64,000 bases of DNA from Litoditis marina. Its lineage: Eukaryota > Nematoda > Chromadorea > Rhabditida > Rhabditidae. The position numbers were made by a program, and so were the translations under genes. The DNA lies in assembly GCA_964036275.1 (NCBI GenBank), contig OZ038436.1, forward strand, positions 5,736,936-5,800,935. Reading direction: 5' to 3'. Positions 11,405 through 22,545 of this stretch are shown here, one piece after another (within the stretch, counting starts at the first letter, position 1; each line of letters opens with the position of its first letter). Under the pieces are notes generated by a model. It did no database searches. It was given only the letters and a program-made list of their open reading frames with translations, and had not been told where the DNA came from.

Positions 11405-11485
11405 ATTTTGCTTTGATACTAGAAGTAAATTGAATGCCAACTTCACGCGACTAGTCAATTTACTTCTAGTATCAAAGCAAAATAG
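11405..11485. repeat. Perfect hairpin, about 29 bp arms
   Basis: ATTTTGCTTTGATACTAGAA and its exact inverse flank a spacer of about 20 bases. The paralogue is at about 24250-24331. On RNA it would form a stable stem. Confidence 0.8.
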
Positions 11486-11748
11486 TTGATTGGACACCCC
11501 CGCCTACTTTTCTCAGAGCGAGTCTCATAGAAAACACAGTTCCTTGCTAATCTATTTTCATACTATCCGATATTGTTCTGCGCAGATGTACCACATACCG
11601 GCAATTAAGTGGATCTGATTCAGTTTATGTTGATTAGGGAAACACTAAAGTGTGAGTGTTCGCAAAAAACTGCACTAATAGCCTTTCGTTGTTCGTGTCA
11701 ACATAATTTGAGCAAATCGTTTTTCTATTGATGAATTTAAGTATCGTG

Positions 11749-12880
11749 CGCAGCGCGGAGCGCTGCGCAGATTAGTTTTTGTTCAAAGGTCTGCAGACAA
11801 TACAAAACAGATTATTACAATTTTCTTCAAAGTACGTCGACCATTTTCTTAGATTTTTGCATGAATCACTGAAGGGCAACACGTCTACAAGATACTGAGT
11901 TCACGTTCCAAGTAGAATTTATTCAGAGGAGTTAGAGGGCCCAACGTCTCGCAAAAATGGCTTCCGTGCGGGGCGGGGGCGGCGGCGGCGGCGGCTGCGG
12001 CGCCGGCGACAAAAGTGTCCGCCTCCTCAAATCTCGGCATAGTTTCGCACAAAATTAACTTATTCAAAAAATACTTACATTTTTGAAAAGCTCTAAAAAA
12101 GTTGAGGTATACGTATTTTTCAGGTATGTCTGAAATTTGAATATTACGTGTGAGAGAGCCAAAAATGGTCTCGCAAAAAATCATGGGTAGACCGGTTTCG
12201 TGAAAATAAAAATGAAAGAACAGTTTAACGTGTAGTAGGAAGACGTTTTCCAATGACGAACTCATGACAGGCGGGTACAGCTTGGTTTTCACTCCTATTC
12301 ACATATCTCATTGGTGGATTGGATAAACGCTCTATTCACGCACGGCGAACGAAGGTTCGATTCCTGCCTGGAGTCTAGAGTGGAGAATTTGCTATCACTT
12401 GAACGAGGTTACAACTACACCAAACGTTCTGCACTACGGCACGGTTTAAAACTCCAATAGAAAAACATAACTTTCCTTGTTTAGCTTATTGTTCAAAAAT
12501 ATTATTTTTTATCAAAAATGACCGTTACTTCGTAACCATAGAAAAAGAGTTCAATTAGTATAAAAAATGAGTGTAAAGAAAGTAAAGATTAGTTTTGAAT
12601 AAATATGTACAAGAATTATAAAAGAAGTCCAATAAAAATATTTTGAGGAAAATGCTAATCTCGCTTCTCTTGAAAACAACGGAGTATAAGCTAGATTATT
12701 GTGAGTCGCAGTCAGAAGTTTTCTTCCGACAACCAAAAACTCGGTATCCTTTTTTTGAAATTCTAAACCGAGCGAGATTAGAGTTTTCCTCAAAATATTT
12801 TTATTGGACTTCTTTTATATTTCTTGTACATATTTATCCAAAACTAATCTTTACTTTCTTTACACTCGTTTTTTATACTA
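11749..12880. repeat. 1.1 kb block present in copy A only
   Basis: The copy B junction reads TTTAAGTATTACTGTAC at 24583. Here the two halves are separated by a GCGCAGCGCGGAGCGCTGCG palindrome, a GGCGGC run (about 11970-12005), a tRNA-like segment (12300-12390) and a 335 bp palindrome (12551-12888). Confidence 0.7.
12310..12385 (+). tRNA. tRNA-derived relic with perfect B box
   Basis: GGTTCGATTCC (Pol III B box) at about 12353-12363 follows TTGGATAAACGC, which resembles a D-arm. The acceptor and anticodon stems do not pair convincingly, so this is a pseudogene or tRNA-derived repeat rather than a working tRNA. Confidence 0.3.
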
Positions 12881-12888
12881 ATTACTGT
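12551..12888. mobile_element. 335 bp palindromic MITE
   Basis: Arms of about 100 bp begin AATTAGTATAAAAAATGAG on the left and close with TTTTTTATACTAATT on the right. The frames at 12551-12793 and 12643-12981 mirror each other because of the palindrome. Confidence 0.75.
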
Positions 12889-13065
12889 ACATTTCACGCT
12901 CGATTATTTTTTTCTTTTTTTTTTGAAATAACGCCTTTACTTCGTGTAGAAACTTCTCTTCTGACTGAATGTTCAGTATGATTTCCGTGAACTAATAGTT
13001 TGTAGTTTGATTTCACTGATAAAAATTACATTCACTCCGCTTACGTTTGTCTATCCGTATCTTAT

Positions 13066-13145
13066 ACTATTCATATTTTGACTCTTATATTATACTATTA
13101 TTCATTATACTTATACTATTCATATTTTGACTCTTATATTATCAT
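13066..13145 (+). repeat. Short tandem duplication (CTTATACTATTCATATTTTG)
   Basis: Two near-perfect copies about 45 bp apart; the same pair occurs in copy B at about 24767-24850. Confidence 0.75.
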
Positions 13146-14299
13146 TGTTCAATACATGCAATATTAAATATACCAACGCTTCCGTGGATCCACTTATTAC
13201 TATTAACAGTGAAACACTCCAATACGAAACATAGTGTTTACAAGACTACTATAAAACAATACATCTTTCTCATTACTATCGGATCCAATATACTGTGCGC
13301 TGTGAACAATTATTCACTATTTAGACTAAATCAGCATCTTTTTCTTTTCTCTCTCGATTTATTTTTACCTTTTTCTGAATTCCACCACATACATTCATTG
13401 ACAAACACCTCTTCAATTCATTGGAGGGCAGCCTTGGACTTTATAACGTGTTTATTTCTAAATCGCTTAACGGTACGGGTTCGTTAAAAACATAGAACTT
13501 GCGATTATTCATCCGATAAGTTCTCTGGCCAAAATTTGGTTTTTAAGAAAGTAAGAAGAACAAATTATAATAGACAAAGTAAAATAAATTAGCTAGTATT
13601 ATTTTTAAAAAAAGTTCGCCGACACTTTTCTGCAAAAGGAAGCGCCAACTACCGTATCCAAACCTATTAATTGCGACAGACGAAAACAATGGTTGCGGGA
13701 CTTACTGAAAATGTCCTTTAAAATAAATTGGATTGGCTCAATATTTGCAGAGTTCTATGTTCACATTCAATTATTAAACGACACTCATGTTCACATTAAC
13801 CTCAGCAAAATGAGGAAACTCAGAGAAAATTATTCGTAAAGTAGTCAAAATGCTGTAAAATTGATTGATTACGGGACAAGATTCAGTGGTTTATTTTCTG
13901 TTTCCCAATAACGTAATTTGTACAAACGGCAACCTATACATGTCAAAAATATAGTCAGAAAATGTATTCGAACACTCCGTGCTCTGGAAAAATCAGATTC
14001 GAGTACAAACAACTTTCAACTGTTTGGACGACATTCACAAAATGGAAATGAAGTGGAAAACCTACTGTAGGAGGCTCAGTACAAATGGAGAGGCATATAC
14101 ATCAGCTTGAGCCGACCTATACTAACTCAGTTAGAGGGAGAATGGGTTAGGAGAAAGCGAAATTAAAACTTGAAGAAATCGTCAACTTGCCTCGAGAAAC
14201 TGTGCGAATGTGAGCTGATTCAAGAAAGTTCCTAAAAAATACGAAGAAAAGATAACATGTTTGGCGCACGAACAGTTTTCGAATCTTCTCCTGTAAAGT

Positions 14300-14409
14300 A
14301 GGACGATTATGTGGACCAATCCCGTGTCAACGGTCCTTTAAACTGCAATTGAAAAATATACTGCAGTTTAAAGGACTAAAGCGTTGCGATTGGACCACAT
14401 AATCGTCCT
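14300..14409. mobile_element. 110 bp hairpin MITE (AGGACGATTATGTGG), copy 1
   Basis: It is nearly perfectly self-complementary from AGGACGATTATGTGG to CCACATAATCGTCCT, with a small loop in TGAAAAATATAC. Relatives are at 27056-27165, 28659-28769 and 29898-30007. Confidence 0.85.
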
Positions 14410-14507
14410 TAACTGTGGAGAGAAACTGACTGAGGGCCAACTACGGATCGGTACCTCGTACCAAACTCCAAATCGCTTTATTGTGATTCCAAGAACAGCC
14501 AATTGGT

Positions 14508-14783
14508 GGCCAATTCTACAACTAACCCGGTTTTTAGATAACCTAACCCTTTTGTGGTAACCTTTTTTACAGGTTACTTGAGTGAGTAACCTCCAAGTAA
14601 CCGCAAACGAAAATCGGGTTACCATCAAAAATAACAATAAAAACGAGTTTTCAAGCCAAATTTGAGGGTAACCTGTTTTTGGTTTTATAGGTTACTTTCC
14701 GGTTACCATCGAAGTAACCTGAAAAACGGGTTACCAAAAAAGGGTTAGGTTTCCTAAAAAGCGGGTTAGATATAGAATGCACC
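14508..14783. mobile_element. GTAACC-rich MITE, copy 3
   Basis: It has the same termini (GGCCAATTCTA, ending in GCACC) and the same alternating GTAACC interior. It lies in the spacer between the two large duplication copies. Confidence 0.7.
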
Positions 14784-15862
14784 AAAGTCGGTTTTACGTG
14801 AAAGGCGAAAGAAACACATGAGAACTCACGAAATAATCATTCATAGTTACAGCCGTCCAGAACACGCTGCAAAAGTTAGAGTTGGCTGACAGTTTAACTA
14901 ACAGTACAGTGAAATACTGTATGTTTCTCAATCGAAAACAACATTTATATCACTCGAATTTCAGATTTCCTCTGATCGAAACGTTAGTATCTATATGTTT
15001 TGTGTTTGTTGCTTTGGAGTCCAGTTAAATCTTCGGTTTCCACAAAGAATTTTCGCTGTTTGCAATAACCGAGTCGACTATATCTCGCTTAAGTGTTTCA
15101 CCTGTGTTACTTATGTAATGGGCGACAATGTTTGAGTTCGATAGATATTTTTGTACACAAGAACTTTTTTGTTTTTTCACTTCGGCTCAATCAGTGGAGT
15201 ACAAAACAGACAAATCACACAACATCCAAAAAAGTAAATATAAAGTAATTGAAATATTTTGATGCAAATCATAGCAGTACAATAACAGAAAGGTTGATGG
15301 AACATTTTTTGCAAATAATTTCAGAAATAATGTATCAGAAATATCAATAAACTAACATCAGAGTTACACAACGTTAGAAAATTGGACCTTTTACAAAAAA
15401 GTAGGAGCTTCCTCAAATCTATTTGTTATGAGCAAATTCTCAGCAGTGGTTTGTATGGAAAAACATCAAATTTTATACGACTCTATACAACCACGAATTT
15501 TTGCAAATCTACTAACGCTTGGAGGGGTATACTTACAAAAAAAGAGTTTTGCGACGATTAGTTAATTCTCACCCAATTATATGATAATAAAAAGCACTAA
15601 TAAATTTGAGAATTGATTCAATGGCTTTTTTGCAACCTTTAAACTAAGTAATGTTGTTGTTCACGATCCCTTTTCTGCTGTTTTTCATCATGCGAAGTAC
15701 ATTTGTTACGACATGTGAGCGAACTAACTTCCAGAATTACATTTCATACCCACGCTACAGAAGTACACTTGAGCAATTGCACAATCTCGCGAAACACGTT
15801 AAACACAGCAGAAATCAGAAGCGTGCAACGACAAAGTGCACGCCTCAACTTTACGTGACCAC

Positions 15863-15981
15863 ATTCATAGTCCGGCGGATCCAGAATGGAATCCACGTCG
15901 ATTTTCTCCAGAATATCTTCGTCAAAATAGAAGCGGAAAAGCGTCAAATCACTTCGCGCAGTCGACAAAATCAACGAGAAA
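15863..15981 (-). pseudogene. Damaged internal exon (copy B)
   Basis: This is the counterpart of the intact exon at 25675-25849. It keeps an ATATTAG acceptor and the segment around FRFYFDEDILEKIDVDS. It has lost 56 bases between the CCGCCG and GACTATGAAT blocks, which shifts the downstream frame. A copy of the GTTAAACACAGCAG repeat abuts the 3' end of the exon. Confidence 0.5.
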
Positions 15982-16697
15982 CTAATATAATATTTAATTA
16001 CAATAAAACAAAAACTAATTGAATTGCAAATTGTAGTGTATAAAATGGCTTCTGGTACGTTATTTTGTGTTTATTCTGGGCGTTTTTCAGCCCGAGTGAC
16101 GGGAAAATGGTTATTCTACGCATCCTACAGGAGAACAAACGTATCTTCTCGGTCAAGCGTCTATATAAAGGGGCATTGAAACATCGAGATGGTGTAAGTA
16201 ACAGTTTGAACGACCACTGAAAACCGCTTGATCACTAGAACTTTAACCTGGCAACTCAAAACAAACTACCAGAGTTCTTTTTTTATCTTCCACAACAATA
16301 TATTGATTTCAACTACGAAAATACAAATACCTTGTGACATTAGATTGAACTTTTTGATCTAGAACAGAAACTGAATTCCACTTGTACATTTTTTTAAAAT
16401 TTGCCCCACCTTATGTAGTCATCAATCAATAAACAGTGGCTGTAAAACTATAGAATGCTAATGCTTTAAATATCTGAATAATAATAAATTGAATCAATGA
16501 TGAACTCATCAACTACACGTAAATGACAAGTATTCCCATGTAATTGGAATACGTTAACCATCAACAGGAAAGGTTGTTTGATGTGCGCTGAGGTGTTTCA
16601 CTCAGTCTATTAATAAGAGAAACTGCACGATACTATAATAAAGAAACTACACGATACTATAATAAAATGTCCTGAAGTTTATCACATATAAACTAAC

Positions 16698-16769
16698 TTC
16701 TGACATGTTTGAAACAGACTAAAATCGAGAAACACGTGTTGGCCTGGTTTCAAATCGAGGTTGTGCCAT
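16698..16769 (-). pseudogene. First-exon relic with premature stop (copy B)
   Basis: It matches the 24-codon candidate first exon at 26332-26403. The same ATG (at 16769) and a GTTAGT donor are kept, but codon 17 is TAG (plus strand 16719-16721). Only 16 residues could be made from this start. Confidence 0.4.
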
Positions 16770-17144
16770 TCGTTTATATATTTGGAGTAGTTTCTGAAAT
16801 ACTAACAATCTTGAGAGTTTTGCTCTTACCAACGCAGGCAGATACAGTATATTAGAAAAACAATATGTAAAAGTTATTGTATTTGTAGAGTTTATATTAA
16901 ATAACTAAGAGTTTCAAAAACATGTTATAATGAAAATATACTAATAGTTAAAAAGGACAGAAATTTTTTTTCCTATATTAATTTAAACGGTTAAATTGGA
17001 TTGCATCGTTTCGCCGTCAAATCTCTATGTTTCTTTCGCTCACTGTTTCTATAGTTTGATAAGGATAATAGTCGTGAGCCAGAGTGTACATAGAGTTCAA
17101 ACTACAATTAACAAATGCTCATCTAGCAAAAATGTGCGCTGAAT

Positions 17145-17880
17145 TTTAGCGGATACACAGCTCGATCCACGAATCGCTGAGTGGACTTTTTTGTGGATGG
17201 CGCGGCGCTCTCTTTTAATTGCGTGGATGGCGCGGGGCTGTCTCGAAAATCTGTGGATGGCGCGGCGCACTCTCTTAATTGCGTGGATGGCGCGGCAGAG
17301 TCTTCAAAGATTGTGGATGGAGCTGCACTCTACCTTTAAAACTTACGAGTATTTATATATAGTGTGGAAGACAAAAAATTGATGAGATAGTGTATTTTGA
17401 GATAATAGTTGAGAGTTGAAAATACTTTGTAACGGTTTGATATTGTCTTTGACTCACTTTCCGATCTTGGTAATACAAGTTAGAAATATGAGTTATGAAC
17501 AGAAACAGGATAAACCTATACTGATAGTTCTACACATGAACGAGCCAGTTACCTGAAGTGGAACGAGCCAGTACCCTAAGGTGCAACGAGCTACTCTAGG
17601 AACGATTACTAACCTAAGCCTAAGCCTTTCTAACAGACAAACTAAATTCGAAAAAATAGTATGTAGAAAAGTTGATTGGGAAAACAAGTACTATCCCAAG
17701 TATGAGCTGCTAAAACCTTGTGATAATATGCTTCATCCACGCTTTCTCTGTCACTTGAGAGTGGTGACCCAGTTAACCAGAAAAGTGCGGCTGGATCCAC
17801 AGATTTTTGGCTCGCTCGCCACTAATTGCTTTTTAGGGTGGCTCTCTCGGAAATTCGTGGATGGAGCGCATCTCCCGAAT
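17145..17880. repeat. Block present in copy B only, with a GTGGATGG minisatellite
   Basis: Copy A reads straight through from GCGCTGAATT to GAATATTCC near 1955. Here about 735 bp intervene, including five units of about 30 bp starting GTGGATGGCGCGG at 17191-17330, and a further related word near 17858. The repeat is open in one plus frame with recurring WMARR-type peptides, which I read as a by-product of unit length. Confidence 0.65.
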
Positions 17881-18023
17881 ATTCCACGTCAGTTGGAGGG
17901 CTCCAATCGTATAACACAGAGCTCTAACTGTAGGTCAATTCGTAGGAATGGTGTTTTTAAACTAACATTACGTGGTTAGGCCCACTTACAAAACTATGTG
18001 CAGGCTGCACATAAGGTCTATAC

Positions 18024-18615
18024 TAGGGTTGTTAAAGTCGAACTCGAAACTCGACTCGACTCGAAAAAATTCGAAAATTTTCGAGTTGAGCCGAACTCGA
18101 AACTCGAAAACTCGAAATTTCTCAAAACTCGAAAACTCGAAAACTCGAAAACTCGAAATTTTCCAAAAACGCGACAACTCGAAAACTCGAAAACTCGAAA
18201 TTTTCCGAAACTCGAAAACTCGAAAATTCCCAAAACTCGAAAACTCGAAAACTCGAAAACTCGAAATTTTGAACGCGAAAACTCGAAAATCAAAATTTTG
18301 GACTCGAAAAATGTCTCTTTTTGGGTCCAAAAACACTCAAAACTCGACTCGACTCGAAAAAACTCGAAAATTTTCGAGTTGAGTCGAACTCGAAACTCGA
18401 AAACTCGAAATTTCCCAAAACTCAAAAACTCGAAAACTCGAAATTTCCCAAAACTCGAAAACTCGAAAACTCGAAAACTCGAAATTTTTCAAAACTCGAA
18501 AACTCGATAACTTGAAAACTCGAAATTTCTCAAAACTCGAAAACTCGAAAACTCGAAAACTCGAAATTTCCCAAAACTCGAGAACTCGAAATTTTGAACT
18601 CGATTAACAACCCTA
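18024..18615. mobile_element. hAT-like non-autonomous element, 592 bp, with 8 bp target duplication
   Basis: It has the same TAGGGTTGTTAA ends as 7490-7830. The 8 bp duplication GTCTATAC lies at 18016-18023 and 18616-18623. Copy A has a single GTTTATAC at 2100-2107 with no element. The interior is a long CGAAAACT array interrupted near 18280-18340 by a unique segment. The 116-170 codon frames found here are translations of the array. Confidence 0.85.
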
Positions 18616-19807
18616 GTCTATACCCTATCTAACAAATGAAAAAAACAACTGTATTTAGTGAAATAGAGCATCATAATTAAAATTTCTGAGCGATGAGAAA
18701 ATGAATGATTTCATTCTACCCTCTTTATTCTTCAAATATGTACTCAACCGAAAAGAACTTGTCTTGACTTAGAAGTTCCTTGACTTGTCTTGAATAGTTC
18801 AACAAAAATCCACTGTTGTAATAAGTTAGATAGATACGTAAAAATGACATAATTTAATTGAAGAATGCTGGTTCAAAATCGTGCATTCATGTCTGAAATA
18901 AAAGATTTGACAAATTTCTTTGAAAATGGAACATAAGTAATGAAGTAAGTTGTTTTTAACATACACAACAGCTTCTAGAAAAAAACTCTCATACTATTAG
19001 CGAGTTGCCCAATTTGCTTAGTTAATAATTGAATAGTGTACGCCAGTAACTTCAATAATAAATAGGCGCGTTTAACTGTTTTACCTTGTGTACGTATAGT
19101 TATACACAAGTTCACCCTGGTGTATTCTTCTCATTGCGTGCCATTGAATGACTATTTTTATTGGAGTGAGACTTGCCATGATACGTACTGTGCTTCTGTT
19201 ATACGCGCTGAGGTTCAGGATGAGTGTATTCTTAAGACAGTTTAACCTATGAATACGATAAGGTCATTAATACTATATAATGACCATACATACTTACTGT
19301 TATACGCGGTTCCACTGTGTATTTGTAATTTGATCTAGTTCTGTTTTGGTCATATTCGGGTCAAAATGGTTCAAACGAGCAGTGCATGTAAAAATGAGCT
19401 GAATTGAGTCAAAATCGGAAGAGCGAGAGGGATAACTCAGAACCAACGTTTGAAAAAATAGAACTGAGAGCTACAACAAGGTAATAAATGTTTATTGGTC
19501 CAATACAAAGTCATTGTTGTCATTGAAGAATGCAAGTTCGAAACTGTGAAGTCAAGATTGATCAAATTACACATTTCGATCAAAATTGAACCAAGAAACA
19601 ATTGAAAATGTTGGCTAACATGAATAAGTAGAAGTGTACTGACTAGGTGCTACATGCATAATGGTACCACGTACCAAAAAAACTGGCCAATAGTAAAGAG
19701 GCGAGGATTGACAAAAGTGTGAAAAATACCATAATATGAACAGTTGCAGTTAGCAATGTGAACCAACGAACCAAACATTTGCCACACCCTCACCTCCTTA
19801 CTATCCT

Positions 19808-19980
19808 GAGTACGTATGCTAGAAGATCCCGGCACCTTCATCCCATCCTGCGTCTCCTCAAACATAATGTTATTTCTCTGCCCTCATATCCCGCGGGGAT
19901 GTAAGAGGCGAAAAATAGTGAGGCAGAGCGAGAGACGCAGGATGCAATAGAGAGGCCGGGATCTTCTAGCATACGGACTC
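19808..19980. mobile_element. GAGTACGTATGC foldback MITE, copy 1 (copy B only)
   Basis: The ends GAGTACGTATGCTAGAAG and CTTCTAGCATACGGACTC are inverted repeats. The interior has CTGCGTCTC and GAGACGCAGG mirrored. The empty site in copy A is TCTCCTGGAAAAC near 6740. The target duplication appears to be 2 bp or less. Confidence 0.75.
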
Positions 19981-20373
19981 TGGAAAAACTCCCATTCATT
20001 CTGATTGCAAGTACGTGTACTGTATCTTCGGCACGCTCTAAAACGATTCCCGGTCAATTTGCTTTTGAACGACTTCTGTTGCGGTGTCGCTGAGAGAGGC
20101 GCAGATAAAAAAATCACCATGTTGTGAAAACAATGAATTCCCTAAAACATGAAATAATCTAGTTTACCAATGTATTGTTACGTTAGCTCTCAATTGAATA
20201 GGGTTAGCGCGAAATTGCAGTAAGAAACAGGCGCACTCGACTGTTTCGCTCCCATTACGTATACTCTTACACAGTATGCGTTTGATGGATACTTCAGATA
20301 CTTAGCGTTGTAAAGTTTTTCAATGTGGTACAATGTTTATAACATGTACCCATATGAATCACCAATGACAAAT

Positions 20374-20592
20374 TTCTTCCCGAACCAAAACCGAACCGAT
20401 TCTTCCCGAACCAGTTGGTTCGGTAACAAACCCAACCGTTTGCATACTCAAATCGAACCCAACCGTAATAAACGTTACGCAGTCGACCAATTTCAGCATT
20501 AATTACATGAATTGGTTCGGTTCCAACTCTGTTTCGGTTCTAGGACAAACTAACTGGTTCGGGCAGAAAGGTTCGGTTTTGGTTCGGGAAGA
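20374..20592. mobile_element. GGTTCGG-rich foldback element (uninterrupted)
   Basis: This is the copy B counterpart of 7411-7957 without the nested element. Its inverted arms contain CCGAACCAAAACCGAACC and the mirror words. Confidence 0.7.
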
Positions 20593-20726
20593 GGTACTAT
20601 ACCGATTTCAATAGTTTGAAATAGAAAACTAATGTTTTTCTCTCGTTTCGACAACAAAAGGAGTGCAAAACATACGGATCACATCACATTCGAAAACTAA
20701 ATAATGTGTTTGATGTTCAGATATGT

Positions 20727-21011
20727 GGCCAATTCTACAACTAACCGGGTATTTAGTTAAACTAACCCTTTTTTGGTAACCTCTTTTTCAGGTTACTTTG
20801 GTACGTAACCTGGAATTAACCTGAAAATAAAATCCGGTTACCGTTCAAAATAACGGTAAAAATCACATTTTGCGTGAGTAAAACAGGTAACCGGTTATTC
20901 ATTTTAGGTTACTAACCGCGGTTAACCGGTTACCTACTGAGGTAACCTGGAAAATAGGTTACCAGAAAAGGGTTAGGTTACCTAAAAACCCGGTTAGATA
21001 TAGAATTCACC
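20727..21011. mobile_element. GTAACC-rich MITE, copy 4 (paralogue of 8091-8365)
   Basis: It sits at the position equivalent to copy 2 in duplication copy B, so this insertion predates the duplication. It is followed by a diverged repeat of its left flank (about 21012-21140). Confidence 0.7.
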
Positions 21012-21623
21012 GAATTTCATAGCTTCTGGTTCCGTTAGTTTGAAATAGAAGAAAAGAGTTTTTATTTCACTTTAGCAAAATGATGAGAGTGTTGAACCTA
21101 CGAATAACATTACATTCAAAAAAGTAAATAACGTGTTTTCTTTTCGGATATGTTGATGGAAAACATAACAAAACATTAACAAATAGACTACTGAAAACTT
21201 CTGCAAGTAAAATGAGAATACAGAATTACTAACATCAACACAACGTTAGAAAATCACCTTTCACAAAAATGTAAAAGCTTCCACAAAGCTATTTGTTATG
21301 AACAACTGTTCTGGAGAAACTGAATTGTTTGAATTAATAACATTACGTATACGACTTTATGCTCACTATGACTCGAATTTCGCAACGTCTAATTCATTCA
21401 ATACGTAATAATGTAAACACGATACATAAATAATAGTCGTTACAGCAATTTGAGATGCAGTTAAACATTAGAAGTACTTTAATGTTCTGGTTGAGTTCAC
21501 GTTCCCGTTTCTGCGGTTTTTCATCAATGTAGTGTGTTTCAAAGTATGAGTTATTTAATTCACGACACGTGAGCAAAAAATTCTCATTTGTCAAATCTGT
21601 ACTTGAAAATACAGTTTTCCCAG

Positions 21624-21789
21624 CTAAAAAGGTTCGTCCACGGTGAAAAGTTTATCGGCATCCGGGGGTTTCGTCTGCAGGTATATAAACATGGCCAGCC
21701 CGAAGAGAACCGTGGAACACATGAAAATAACCGTCGCGTAGGCATAGATCAAAAACGTCATCGACCAATCATGGTTCACCACATCGGTC
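21624..21789 (-). CDS. Last exon: single transmembrane helix and C-terminal tail (copy B)
   Basis: After an ATTTTCAG acceptor, 166 bases encode 54 residues and a TAG stop, entered in phase 2. The peptide begins TDVVNHDWS. A hydrophobic stretch of about 25 residues follows, including FLIYAYATVIFMCS and LFGLAMFIYL, then a short tail with KPPDADK and ending DEPF. This is the pattern of a type I or tail-anchored membrane protein. Copy A at 8953-9118 encodes nearly the same peptide. No family is recognised. Confidence 0.6.
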
Positions 21790-22210
21790 CTGAAAATTAC
21801 CGCTGTTATGAAGATAAAAAAAGATGATAGTACATAAAAAAATGTATTCATTTGTTTTGAATAGATAGACAATAACACTTTTGCGCACTTGACGTTCAGT
21901 TCTCAAGTTAATTCTGAAAAAAGGAAACAAGTTCAAATCCGTTCGTCGTTCTTCTGTATAGCACACTTTCTCCTATCTATAGGACACAAAATACATAATG
22001 GATTAGAGTTGCGTCAAGAAAATAAAAGTCAGAGGAAGAGTCGAAGAAAAATCAAAGAAGATATTCCATTTCAGTGATGAAACTTTAATACGTTTCAATT
22101 TAGGCTCACGAAAGTAGTTGCATAACTCAAAATCTCACTCAACTTGAATGGTTGATTGAATGAATTCTCAACTTCACTTGAATGTTTCAGCAACCCCTCT
22201 TATAACTGAC

Positions 22211-22375
22211 CACGAAACAGTTAGGAATTCCCGTGTACTCGTCTCATCCTCATCGTAGGGAGTTATCAGTTGAGGGTGCAGTTTGTGATCTTCTTTGCTC
22301 GATTCAGTGGTCGTTTTTATCCGGATGACGTCATCACCTAAACTTTGATCTTTCGAATTTTGATCTCTAACGGCC
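22211..22375 (-). CDS. Internal exon of unrecognised gene (copy B)
   Basis: This is a hydrophilic open stretch including IRIKTTTESSKEDHK, HPQLITPYDEDETSTREF and LTVSW, ending at a TG|GTCAGT donor in phase 2. The same stretch occurs in copy A at 9367-9530 with few changes. In copy A a GCGGTAG acceptor gives phase 0 entry. That acceptor is altered here, so the upstream edge is approximate. The composition suggests a flexible Ser/Thr/acidic linker just before the transmembrane exon. It is the penultimate exon of a minus-strand gene whose last exon is 21624-21789. Confidence 0.45.
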
Positions 22376-22439
22376 AATCTTGACCCATCGCCTGATGATC
22401 TCTTCTTACAAAGAAAGTAGAATATAATCTCTCGACGAA

Positions 22440-22545
22440 CTTTAGAAAGAGATAGAGGGAGCGAGTGAGAGAGCGGAAGAAAGAGAGAAAAGAGAAAGAT
22501 AGTCAGACAGAGAGAACGAAAGAGGGAGAGAACTAGAGAGGAAGA
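22440..22545 (+). repeat. GA-rich low-complexity tract (copy B)
   Basis: Purine tract matching 9598-9692, with small length differences. Confidence 0.85.

Larger units (their letters stand above)
1..13452. repeat. Segmental duplication, copy A
   Basis: The sequence from base 1 is repeated almost unchanged from 15405, and matching blocks continue to about 13452 (matching about 25160). Two 67-codon open frames at 10793-10996 and 23636-23839 differ only at one synonymous base (TTG against TTA), which shows how close the copies are. Copy A carries extra blocks that copy B lacks: 1370-1597, 2635-3571, about 4020-6565, 7490-7830 and 11749-12880. The left end lies outside the window, so the full unit length is unknown. 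It is a tandem repeat in direct orientation with about 2 kb of spacer. Confidence 0.9.

Noticed and set aside
11885..12292. 135-codon minus frame with an alanine run
   Set aside because: The alanine run is a GGC repeat in a GCGC-palindrome repeat block present in only one duplicate. No splice or homology support.
17972..18515. Frames of up to 170 codons over the CGAAAACT array
   Set aside because: Same reason: open in several frames because the repeat unit contains no stop.
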